Shown one piece after another: positions 34,728-45,230 of a stretch of DNA of 64,000 nucleotides (position 1 is the first letter of the stretch; every line of letters starts with the position of its first letter). The DNA is from Capsaspora owczarzaki ATCC 30864 (Eukaryota; Opisthokonta; Filasterea). The DNA is taken from positions 1,956,496 through 2,020,495 of the forward strand of contig NW_011887295.1 of NCBI RefSeq assembly GCF_000151315.2, given 5' to 3'. Below the pieces are notes generated by a model. It did no database searches, was not told the origin of the DNA, and saw nothing but the letters and a program-made list of their open reading frames with translations. The translations under genes and the position numbers were made by a program.

Positions 34728-36815
34728 TCATGAATCAAGCTCATTCGGATCGACAACTTCAGAGCTCAAGACTGCAGGCGGCTGCTGCTGCTGTGGCTGC
34801 TCGGGGCTCCACACGTCTGGCAACGGAAGCAACTGGAAGGTAAGAAGCAGCCTGTGGATGTAGCTGTTTCGGTCGAACTTTGGCGCACCCTGGCCCGAGC
34901 CGTACAAGTGCTGCGTGAATCCGCGTGCGGCGGCGTCGTTGATCAAGATGCGAGCGCGCTCCTCGGTAGTGGTGACCCAGAACTCCTCGTTCTTGTCCAG
35001 CACCCCGCTCCAGTTGGGACCGAACATGACGTCGGCGGGGTAGAGCTGCAGACGAATCTTCTCGGCCGGAGTCGAAGCCATGTACGCCTTGTTGGCCGCC
35101 ATCGGACCAACGCAGCTAAAGCAACTGGGATCGTAGGCTTCGTCAAAGACTTGCATCATCATGTAGATAAAGTTGTCGCGCGGGCCGAATGCCAGCACTC
35201 CGGGCACAAGGGCAAAGTCGCCGTGAAGAATGTAGGGCGAAAGAGTCATCGAGCCGTCCTGCCCGACTGGCTCTGGCCGAACAACAACACCCTCATTGCA
35301 GGACAGCATGGAGGTGGGTGCGCTCATTTTAATGTACTGCACACGGAGGTGGTCGGGCCGCATCGGCTCCATTGTGATGGCGCGGTTGAGGAAGTGCAGC
35401 GGGCGCAGCAGGACCGAGTCGAGATCGAGGTAGATGCCACCGCATTGGTACATGAAGATGGTTCGCATCAAGTCCGATGTATGTGTGCGAATGTTGCGGT
35501 GCTCTGCATGGCGGACGCGGTCCTCCCGCAGCCACCGCAGGCCGGGGAGCTTGCCGTAGGTCAGCGCGCGTTCTGCATCGAATCGGACGACGGCAATGTT
35601 AAAGCCCATTGCGCGGAGCGAGTCAAACTGGTCGAGCGGCAGTGTGTTGGAGTGCACAAGGAAGGTCGAGTCGGGGTGCTGGCGGAAGACGGTCGAGATG
35701 GCGCTGAGATAGAGCGGTGGCAACGACTGGCCCATCGGTCCGTCCCAAAATCCATGGAACTGCTCGGCAAGCGACTGGTGGTCTTGGAGCACAAGGCACT
35801 GCAGCCCAGTGGTCTGAAGGAGGGCATCACGCGGTACAAACGCACCAAGAGGCGCTCGGGCAACGGATGCGTTGACAACTGGTGCGGGTGGCACGTGCGT
35901 ATCCGTGCCGCGCACATCGACGCGCACCCACGCCGGCTTGATGGGCGTGATGGATTTTCCGAGCGCATCCTTGAGTGTCTGTGGAGTGGGTTGTGGCTGT
36001 TGTTCCGGCGGCGGGACTCGCAGGCTGGTTCGCTTTGCCCACCAGTTGTGTTGCTGGCACTGGTACTGCACCGTCAACGTTTCATCCGACGGTGGCTTAG
36101 GGCTGATTGTGCCTGCAGAAATAAATCAGACATGCACACAGACACACACAAAAGCAGATTCGTCATGGGCGAGTGAGAGAATGGAATTTTGGGACACTTT
36201 TTTTTTTTTTTTGGGATTGCCTTTTGGGAGCCAATGTTCTGGTGCGGCAGGCAGAGCTGCTGATGAGCATCGACATGAAAGAGCTTGATCGCGTTTGGGA
36301 GCAATGTGCGATATGCATATTGTCTTAAAAACCAGATGGATGACAGGATTTCCCGTGTTCCTACTTTTGGCGGGTGGCCGTGTGAAACGTTTTGTTTTGT
36401 TTCCTACTTCACGTCCATTGTGATTCCACGCATTCTGCCTGCTTCCTGTCGGGTTTTCGCCGACTTTTACTGATCAATGATGAATCGAAAAAAGAAGAGA
36501 ATGCACGGGACGAAAGCAATGGCCGCTGGGTGCGAGAGGAAAGGCGATCGGGGAAAAGATTGGCCACCAACAGACAAACACATGTCGCAAACGGCATATT
36601 CCAACGTTCTTCACAGTCGCCGCCCAACCCCACCAACTGCAATAGAACGAAAACCAAGATCTCTAAGCCCCAAAAAAGCAACAACCCCTCACAACAGTAC
36701 CTGCTCCAGACAAGGCCAAGAAGAGCAGGGCTGCTGCAAAGCCGAGCGCCAGAAGGGCAATCGTTAATCGACGCGGCACCGCGATCGATTGTTTGATCTT
36801 TTGCGTTCCAAACAT
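34728..36815 (-). CDS. GT32-type DXD glycosyltransferase, type II membrane protein (499 aa)
   Basis: Two exons: 36815-36701 and 36112-34728, both junctions phase 1. Exon 1 encodes a short basic cytosolic tail and one hydrophobic segment (LTIALLALGFAAALLFLAL), the signal anchor of a Golgi type II enzyme. A proline-rich stem follows. The catalytic region shows SDLMRTIFMYQCGGIYLDLDS; the D-x-D pair and the preceding S-D-xx-R pattern are the glycosyltransferase sugar-binding DXD signature shared by GT32 (OCH1, A4GALT, A4GNT). The family transfers a sugar from a nucleotide sugar to a glycan or lipid in the Golgi. Donor and acceptor cannot be told from sequence. The C-terminus is Gln/Pro-rich. Confidence 0.8.
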
Positions 36816-39213
36816 GACAAGAAAAAATAAGTACTGTCAGAAAGGGGGGAAAAAAGGAAGAGTGAACTCAAAAAGGCTTGTGCCGAAACGGTGCGAAGGG
36901 GCGATTTCGAGGTTGTGACCGCGCCACACTTTTCTTCGTGATTTACTTTGAATGTATCCTCTCGCAACAGGTGCAGTACTGTACTTTGGGCATTGAGCAC
37001 GCTAGCAGATACGATCGACATCCCGATTGCACAGGAACGAGGCACCTCGTATGCCTGAAAGCAAGTGGTTCGGACTTGCGTCATTTCAGATACGGTTGTG
37101 GACGTGCGTTTTCAACTTGGTTGCATTTGAAGACGGAGGATTACTCTTGCCAAAGGTTCAGCAGAAAGACAGCCCGAAGCACAAAAATCCAGCGATCCCG
37201 AAAAAAAACCCCCAGGTCGGCGCGGAGAGAAAAAGTTCAAACAAAGTGCTTTTGCCGTGTTGTCAAATCACTCAAACGAGCACGTCGCACAGCAACGACA
37301 AAATTGGACGTCGCCATTGCCCTCTCGAGGAAGCCATGACAGAACACCGCTGCGTCAGCGCCATTCTTCATTCTATTGACGGCCGCTTCAACGGGAGGTA
37401 TACAGTTTTCACAATGTTTGATTTCGGGGCGATTCGAGGAGCGTTCGGGCATTAGACAGCTTTGCGGGGCAGGCAGCGCAATCCGCAACAATCCCATGCT
37501 TGCAACACATAGACCCCACGACAGACAGTGCAGCTAGATGTAGAGCGACGGACGCGGACTCCGCTGTGGCAATGCCCGGCTGAACGCGAGAGTTGGTTTT
37601 CAACGTTTGTGGTCGACTTGTATCTTGTGATGAAGTGCAGCTGTGGAGAAGGCGCTGCCGGTTGGGTTAATACTACCACACACTGCGCAGCAACATGACC
37701 CGGGACTGGGCTTGTGGTATCTGGTGTTGGTGACAGCAGCGACGCGCGTGGCTGGGACCAAGGAGCGAAACGAACCTTTCCAAATGTTTTCCGTTTTGCA
37801 CTTTTATTGCTTTTGGCAGGTGTTTGTGATGGGGTTGCAACGATCAAGATGACGAGCAGATCTGAGCGGGAAGGAGCTAGGGGGTGCATCTCAATGCTCT
37901 TGTGTGCCTTGACTCGGTGGGGGTGTTGCAGGAAAGTGAGTGCGCGCCATGCTTTTGCATCGAGAAAAAAAAAGCAAAACTCAACAAAATCCTGCGGTTA
38001 GCCATGCGAAAGCTCTCTTTGCAAAGAAGCAGTCCGCGACTCGTGTAATATTCAAAGCACCTCGTATGCTGCATTGGGAGTTGGCGGAGGTGGGCAGTCG
38101 GCTTTCCCCCGCACGAGGCTGCCGGACGTACTAACGGGATTTCGTGTTCAAAAAAAGTATCACGCATTGCTACTTTCCCTCCGCGCCACCTGTTTTTGAG
38201 TGCTCAGAGAGAATTCGGTCATCTCCATGTACATATAAAGAAGCACGTTTTTTTTTAGCACGGAGACTTGCGGAGCGACCGCGCCATCCAACACGATATC
38301 AGCAGCAGAGAACTCTGCAATAACGGCGAAACCGTTTTTTTTTTTTTGGATTTTTGGTTTTGGGTTAATAATACCCTGATGTGAGCCCTGCGCGCCCGGA
38401 TTTTTCTTTGAGGACGCATGCAGTGGTGATGGGTAATCGCTCGGTGGTGCGTGGGGCTGCGCAGATCGAGCGCAGGAGCGTTGGGGAGCACGATGCGGAA
38501 ACGACAGGGCCGTATTCGGGTGTTATTCGGGCTTTTTTCTCGCCCGGCCCCCACTCCTTCGCTTCTCGCACTCAACTCGGAGTGAGCGTGCTTGCAGACC
38601 CTCCATTTCCATCCCTACTCACTCCCAAACCCATCTGCACCGCCGCGCACTGGTCGCTTCCGTATTTGCGCCAGTGTGGAAGTGTTCGGACTTTGTTCCT
38701 TTGTTTTTCCCTCGTTTTTGGTTTTTCTTTTTTCTGTATCCATGCTTCTTTGGCAACTTGTTCGTTTGACTTTTGGGCCAACAATGGTTTCTCTCGTCGC
38801 GCTCTGCTGGCGAGACGCTGTTGCTGAATATTGCAACGTCCTCTCGATGACTTCACACCCTGCGATCCGTCACTCGGGTTTCAGATTCGCATGACATTTG
38901 TGATCAATTTTTTTTTTTTTTTTCGGCGTGGACTCAAAAAGCAGTCGTTTAATTATTTTTTTTTTGATTTTTTTTTTTTGCTTTTTTTTTTTTTTTTTTT
39001 TCGGTGCGTAATTCTCTGTTCGTTTTGTTGCCTGACGACGCTGCCACGTTGTCCTACTTTCGATCTCTCCGTTTCCCCGCTCTCCACCACCACTCTGTCG
39101 TTCCTCTCGTCCCTTTGCGGCGTCGGCCAGAAGCCAGGTGCCCTTCACCCAAACCCGTTGTGTTTTTGATTTTTTTGCCGCATTAGAGTCGCGTGAGTTT
39201 CAAAAGTCGTCTG

Positions 39214-39250
<37 letters not shown>

Positions 39251-40681
39251 GGGCCGTTGGTCGCTTCGGTCACGTTCGTCAGGGTCGCAGGCGCAGTCGC
39301 TGCAACGGCGTCCGGCTGCTGTCCCCGACACGTCACCTTCTTCCTCTACTCGGCACCTGGCCTGCGTCTCTCGCGCGCAGTGCTGCAGCACGGTCGTGTG
39401 CAACGCTCTGCTCCTGCTCGATTTTTTTCTTGTTTTTCTGCTTGATTTTTCCCGCATGTTTGGTGGCTCTCCCTTCCGCGCTCTCTCTCGCTCTCCTCAT
39501 CCGCCCGCGATCGCCGACACACACTTGCTCTGCTCTCCTACCGACTCGCTCACCCACGACTCCTCGCGTCGCGCGCGCGTGACCGACGGCACTCTTCCTG
39601 GAGTCATGACTTTGCCGTTTTTTTTTTTAACGTTTCTTTGTTTTTTTCCTTCCAACTGCTCGCTCCCCCACTTCGTGCCGTGCCCAGCCAGTGCGGCTGC
39701 TCCTGCGTCGTTTTGGGCCAGCTCAGTCGTCGTTTCCTCACCTGTATTTGTCGCATTCGCATTTTCGTTGTCACGCACTTGCGTTTTCTCCTTGCTTTTT
39801 GCTGGCTTTTTTTTTTTTTTTTTTTAAATCGATGCCATCGATTGGATTTTCGCCGGTTTTTTTTTTTTTTTTTTTGTGCGAACCAAAACGACCTGCTTGT
39901 GACGCGTTGCAGTGGAACGCCGGGGCTCACCACCAACGTGAGCGACTCAACGACCGCATTGTCCCGATTGGAGGGGGAACGACAAGGGGGTTTGGAACGG
40001 ACGACAACGACGACGGGTTACCTGCGTCATATCCCTCAACGACATCATTCCAGTCAGAATGCAAAACGCAATCCCTCGGAGGACGTTAACCGTTTTTTTT
40101 TTCTGGTTTCCATTTTTTTTTCTCCATACATTGTATTTTCTCTGTGTTTGTCGCCACCCCCAGCAAAACTCCATGACAATCACTTGAGGGCTGATAGGGG
40201 CTTTTCTTGGTGGTGGAGGGTTGACGTTTCTGGATTTCAAACAAGAAAAACAACAAAACCTGTCAAAACGTCTAATTTTTCGTTCTGCTTGCAGATCTTT
40301 CATACGTCGTTGGTCTTGTCCTCCTTTTTCTTTGGCAAAAAATATAAAACCCCAACGACCTCAGCCAAAACGAAAAATAAGGTGCTCGAGGTCCCCGCGG
40401 CACACACGCAAAGACCAAGAGCACCTTTTTATCTCCACCTCAAACCTTTTTTTTTTTTTTTTTTTGGTTTTCCCGCGCTCCTTCTGAAGTGATCTGACTC
40501 TGCGTCTTGCTTGCGTTCTGACACACCACACAGCAAATCCACACTGCCAATTTCCACGGATCAGGGTCACGACCTTTTTTTTTTTTTTGCAACAACCTAT
40601 CCAGCCGCGAGCGACGTGAACCACACCACCACCGCTTTTCTCGGACAACCCCTCGGTTGCTATCGTTCTGACGCGTTGCGG
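36816..40681. other. Gene-poor 3.9-kb spacer with poly-T tracts
   Basis: No open frame has protein-like composition; the longest (39638-40492) is mostly translated T runs. The first 1.4 kb is mixed sequence. A TATA-like motif (acatataaag, 38231-38240) is followed by two small hairpins and a T run (38305-38347). From about 38900 to 40590 at least ten T runs of 10-33 bases lie on the plus strand and no comparable A runs are seen. This fits a pyrimidine-rich promoter and 5' leader of the plus-strand Zn2Cys6 gene. An unrecognised non-coding RNA is possible. Confidence 0.4.
39216..39248 (+). repeat. 33-base poly-T tract
   Basis: An uninterrupted run of T, the longest homopolymer in the window. 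It lies in the leader side of the Zn2Cys6 gene. The length may be imprecise because such runs are hard to sequence. Confidence 0.85.
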
Positions 40682-41342
40682 ATGGATCAAAGCGCACAAG
40701 GCAATCAACCACTGCCCCACGCCTCCGTCCCTTCCCAGGCTCTCACCTCTGTCGAGCTCAGCGGTGCTACACCGTTCCCGGCCCCGAGCCAGTCTGGTCA
40801 TCTTCAGGACCGCCACACGCTGCACCAACCCCAGCGTCTGCCTCTCTCAAGCCTCCCAGACGACTCGGCCAGCAAGCCGCAGCGGCTCCTCGACTTTGCA
40901 GAACAGTGGAATCTCGTCGATCCGCTGTCTGTTGCTCAGCCGCAGTATCGCAAAGAGGACACGCCATCGTCTGGACCGGCCCTTACAAGCCAATCGCGCT
41001 CCACCTTGCCGTCAAGTGCAGGGTCTGTTGCTTCGTGGCTGGATTCTGCAAACGATGCGCTTGATGCTAACGCGACTACAAACGGATTTATTAGCCGATC
41101 GATGAATCCGGCATCAGAGTCCGTGTCGCGTGCCTCGACGGCCACCACGTCCTCAAGCGCCCCAAGCAACAACCACAGCATCTCCCCGTCCACTGCGCTT
41201 TCCTTTTCTCGCCCCGGTACTACCAAGGAGGATGGCACTGAGCCTCCATCTAAATTCGGACGCTTTTCCAATCCTGACGGCGGCGTTGATAGTGCGGCGA
41301 ATATGACTCATGAGCCGAGTGAGTTTTCTCAAGCTTTACGGC

Positions 41343-41377
<35 letters not shown>

Positions 41378-41386
41378 CATCATCAT

Positions 41387-41433
<47 letters not shown>

Positions 41434-43232
41434 TCAACAACATCAACAGCAACATCAACAGCACTCGTCTTCCAATCCGCAGCATCGACCACATCAACAC
41501 TCGGCCCAGCATCAGCCACCACATCCACATAATTTGCAGGATGACGATTCGGGCGAGGAGGAAGACCCGAGGGCAGACGCTCACGACGGCCCGGTGATGG
41601 GACGTTTCACAGACGCCCAACCTCCAGCGTGCATGCCTTGCCAACGCAGTCACGTTGGGTGCGATCGCAACGTCCCGTGCAGCCGGTGTGTCTTGCGAGG
41701 ACGAGTCTCCGAATGCGTTCCGGCCGTGTACCGGAAGCGAGGCTGGAAACTCGGCCGAAAGCGCACCAAGCAGCAAGCAGCCGATTCGGACGCCGCCACT
41801 TCCAATGAAGCTCACACCAAAGTCGAGCCTGCGGCCGACGGCCTGCGAACCAGTGTCGATAGGGACAAGCACAACAATAACAGCAGCCACAACAACAACA
41901 ACAACAACAACATCAGCAGCAGCCACAACAACAACAACAGCAGCCACAGCAACAACAACAACAACAGCCACAGCAGCCACAGCAACAACAACAAGAGCAA
42001 CCACAACAGCAACAGCATTGCTGCTGCTGCGACTAGCGCGGCGTCCGGGGCAGGCGCTAGCTCCTCCTTGTTTCTTCCACAAAACATGACCAACTCCGGG
42101 AATTCCTACCTGGACTTCATGGCAACCGGGCACGTAGGCACAGGGTCTTCGCTCGGTTCGTTCGACTCGGGCTTTCGGGTCGACCCCGACGTTTCTGCTC
42201 ATTTTGCCATGCTGGTGCCGTCACCCAACAGCGCTCTGCCTCAAGTACGGCCGCCCGTTCCACCGCCATCCGAGCACGGAAACGCCTTCCAGTCCATTCA
42301 GCGAGTGCTCAACACCTGCATCGGGTTGGTTTTGAATGAGACGTTTCACATTCTGCGACTGTCGAGCTCGTGCGTCGGGCTGCTGGACAAGTCTGTCGTC
42401 CAAACAACGCACTTGGTCCAAGCGGAGGCTCGCTTCTTGCACAAGTCCTTCCTGTCGATTGTCCACCCGATGGACGCCCCCGGTGTGGAGCGCATGCTGA
42501 GTGCATCGTTGCTGCCCGAAACACATCACCTGACGCACGTCATTTCGGCTCGCATCCAACGTTACGATCCGGCATCGAACACGTTCGAGTATCTTCGCAC
42601 AAACTGTCACGCGCAGAGTGTGCAAAACATGAGTGCGTTCGGCACCACAAGGCTACGCCTCGTGCTGATTGAACTCATCCTCCTTCCTGGGAGTGGAGAT
42701 TCTCAGCCGCTTGCGGAGGGCGCGGGCTCTGTGCCCGCCGCTTTCGCAGTTCACACCGATGATGTTGGAGCCGCAGCAGCAGCAGCAGCAGCAGCAGCAA
42801 CTGCAACAGCAACAGCAGCAGCAACTGCAACAGCAACAACAACAAGAACTACAACAACAGCAAGACTTTCTGCGTTCATACTCCCTGCTCAATTCGAATC
42901 ACCAGTTCAGCTTCAATACCGCAAGCAATCCGACGACAACGGGCCAGGACTGGACTTTGCTCATGGGCACAGACGGTCACATTGTCTCGATGGAGGCAAA
43001 GACACGCCTCGTGCTCGGTGATATCCAGTTCATTACCAGTGTGCTCAATTATGACGACGTTGCCATACTCCAAGACTCCATCCGCCGGCTCTGCTTTGCT
43101 GTGCAGAAATGCGGGGTTCGAGTGGTTGACAGCCGCGGCGAGATTCGGAACGCTCAACTGACACTCTCCCCGGTCGACAGCGAAGGCCCCAGCTCGCCGC
43201 GCATCCGGGTCAAGTTTGATTTTCACGTATGA
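40682..43232 (+). CDS. Zn(II)2Cys6 transcription factor with PAS-like region, ERT1/AcuK type
   Basis: The ATG at 40682 starts a Ser/Pro/Gln-rich N-terminus. The zinc cluster (residues ~316-345) has C-x2-C-x6-C-x5-C-x2-C-x8-C spacing; its CMPCQRSHVGCDRNVPCSRC core closely resembles the CxHCQRAHLTCD..RPC.RC of the fungal ERT1/RDS2/AcuK gluconeogenesis regulators, which also carry a PAS domain. A PAS-like region follows (42280-42690: LNTCIGLVLNETFHILRLS..., IVHPMDAPGVERML, TTRLRLVLIELILLP). The C-terminal part (42940-43220) reads well only in a second frame. Removing 42731-42749 (19 nt, gt...ag) restores one 843-aa frame; an indel in the adjoining CAG tract is at least as likely. Binding DNA as a regulator of carbon metabolism is inferred from family only. 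Confidence 0.75.
41340..41463 (+). repeat. CAG/CAA/CAT repeat encoding Gln/His run
   Basis: Imperfect trinucleotide repeat in the coding frame, encoding about ten Gln, four His and then mixed Gln/His. CAG and CAA are interspersed, which stabilises such tracts. Confidence 0.9.
41871..42018 (+). repeat. AAC/AGC repeat encoding Asn/Ser/His run
   Basis: A 50-codon stretch of AAC, AGC and CAC codons just after the zinc cluster. It gives a low-complexity Asn/Ser/His linker. Confidence 0.85.
42775..42861 (+). repeat. CAG/CAA repeat next to the frame change
   Basis: In one frame it encodes Ala/Thr and in the other Gln/Leu. The Gln frame is the one that continues into the C-terminal domain, so the frame change lies in or before this repeat. 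Confidence 0.9.
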
Positions 43233-43353
43233 CAAGGCGGGGGAGGTGGGCTCTGGCGGATCTTTCATGGTTTTGCCCATTCCTATCAGCCGTTACACCT
43301 CGACTACTTTTTTACTCTGGACAGGCCGGCCTCAATGTGCGCCATCTACCTTT

Positions 43354-43413
<60 letters not shown>

Positions 43414-43607
43414 CATCTTCCTTCTGCACCATTACGCTACCATCACGACGCGTCGTGGTCACGCTCTCGAATTTTCTTCTTTTTGTTTTTTGTGTGTCTG
43501 GACGATTGTTGTCGGAGCTCCAACAAAACAATAAAACAGTGCATCGAACGGCATTCTGAGCAATCGTTGTTCTTGGTGCTAGGAATCACAAACAACCACA
43601 AGAACTT
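43233..43607. other. Convergent spacer with microsatellite
   Basis: 375 bases between the stops of the Zn2Cys6 gene (+) and NAT9 (-). It contains an uninterrupted CA repeat and, at about 43528-43533, an aataaa that can serve the Zn2Cys6 transcript. Confidence 0.5.
43355..43411. repeat. (CA)28 microsatellite
   Basis: About 28 uninterrupted CA units in the 3' spacer. Likely length-variable between strains. Confidence 0.95.
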
Positions 43608-44729
43608 TCATGAACTCGATGTGCTTGTAGGATATCGGAGACGCTCCACAGTAGATACGGGCTCGATGGCGGATGTTAACAACTGCTGAATGTGCGTTTG
43701 CTGCTCAGGAGTGGCGACGTCCAGCGACAGGGTCTCCTCCTGAAAGACGCGACTCTCGCTCACGAATGCAAAGCCGAGCTTGCGAAATAGTTCTCGACTC
43801 GCGTTGTTGTCCAGGCCGATCTTGACCACAAACTTGGTGAGGTGCAGGTCTCGAACGCCTGCATGGGGCGTCGGACGACGCGTATTGAGATCACTCTTGA
43901 GAGAAAACAAGACTCAACAAAACCAGCCATGCAAACATCGACACGTCGCCATCTCTCTCACCATAGTCAAGCATCATCAAGATAGCTTCGCGAGCAAGGC
44001 CTCGGCGTCGAAATTTGGGTTCTACCGGTTTGGCAAATGCCCGATTCACATTTACAATTGGAAATGAGATTTTCAGAAAGCTTTATGAGAGCGCGATATG
44101 CTCAAGTTCTCATACCTGCAATCATAATTTCCACTTCTGCAGTGTGCGGCTCGTCCGGATCATTGAGAAACAGGTTGACATCGCCAGCCATGTTCGCTAA
44201 AGTCGGTTGGACGAGCAGATCACAGTCAATTCCCAAAACCAGGTCAACAGCCAGAACATGACACCCATTGTGGTTTTTTTTTCATTCAGAACATTCAGCA
44301 ATCCATAGTGATGCATCACCCATTCAATTGAATGGATGCACAAGAGACATGTTTCGCTTTGTTACCAATCTCGTCCTTGTCACTTTGCAACGGATTCGTC
44401 CCGTCGAGCTGTGCCAGCACAATAAACGTGCATTCTGCTTTCCAAAATATCAACCAAACATAAGCAATTCCATGTTAGCAAATCGAAAAAAAAAAGTGAC
44501 GCCGACCGAGACGGATCAGCCTGCTGAGCGACGACAACTGACTATCCGCGTCGTTGCGCCAGGATTGCTGCATCTCAAACTCGGCCTCGAGCGAAAGCGG
44601 CTCTGATGCAGTCAGTCGCTGGAGTTCCTCAGACGCCATCCACTCGTGATACCGCGGGACGTGCTCGGCAGTGTAGGGAACCAGCACGACGTGGCGCCCT
44701 CGGAGCGCGAGCGCTGCATTGTCACGCAT
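43608..44729 (-). CDS. NAT9: N-acetyltransferase 9 homologue (215 aa)
   Basis: Five exons, all joined in phase 1: 44729-44543, 44434-44366, 44196-44116, 44021-43962 and 43858-43608. The product matches NAT9 (human 207 aa) along its length: GRHVVLVPYTAEHVPRYHEWM, SEELQRLTASEPLSLE, DADKCTFIVL, AGDVNLFL, AEVEIMIAEPKFRRRGLAREA with the acetyl-CoA-binding R-R-x-G-L, and a final ASRELFRKLGF line. The GNAT fold is complete. In flies NAT9 acetylates tubulin; the substrate in this organism is not shown. The first donor is gtcagt rather than gtaagt, but the join gives DADKCTF exactly as in animals. Transcribed in the same direction as, and downstream of, the RA-domain gene. Confidence 0.93.
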
Positions 44730-45230
44730 GAGGAGCGAGCGCGTGAAAGAAGATGGAAGACTGACATGACAGCCTCATGCTCAGATCGGGAAGAAGAAGA
44801 TCCGGGATAATGTCATGAAAGAGCTCAATGTATTCAATTGAAGTACTGCATAATTGAGAGAAGGAAGGGCGCGTTGGTAATTTTTTGTTCTTCTTTTACT
44901 GAAAACACTGACAAAACCCCAACCAAAAAGCAGGACAGTCGCCACGACACAGCAACACAGCAAAAAAATAAAACAAAGAGAACCGCCACCCACTAAAAAA
45001 CAGTCCAGCGGAGGGGTTTGAACACACAAAACAAACAGACAAAAACGACAACAAAGCAGAGCCGCGCACGGCGACAACAACAGCAAAAACAACAACAACA
45101 ACAGCAACAACAGCGACAACAACATGAACATGAACTTGACGAGCTGCATCGCTGGAAAGGATAGGGAGACGTGCGAATGCGGGAGCGAGATTTGAACAAA
45201 ACGAACAAAACGACCCACAAGCTGCTCATT
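44730..45230. other. Spacer between two minus-strand genes
   Basis: 501 bases with an (AAC)n-rich stretch at about 45080-45125 and A runs. It holds the 3' UTR of the RA-domain gene and the NAT9 promoter. The open frames across it are low-complexity and overlapping; none looks real. Confidence 0.5.

Noticed and set aside
34854-36176. 440-codon plus-strand open frame
   Set aside because: Antisense to the GT32 gene, which has a DXD motif, a signal anchor and an in-phase intron.
37027-37889. Possible small genes between 37.0 and 37.9 kb on either strand
   Set aside because: Frames of 140-150 codons overlap on both strands and lack codon bias, good start context or any motif. A 13-bp direct repeat (gcacctcgtatgc at 37042 and 38057) was seen but is too short to define an element.
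39638-40492. 284-codon plus-strand frame in the gene-poor spacer
   Set aside because: Mostly Phe and Leu from T runs, with no conserved-looking segment; it would require translated homopolymers.
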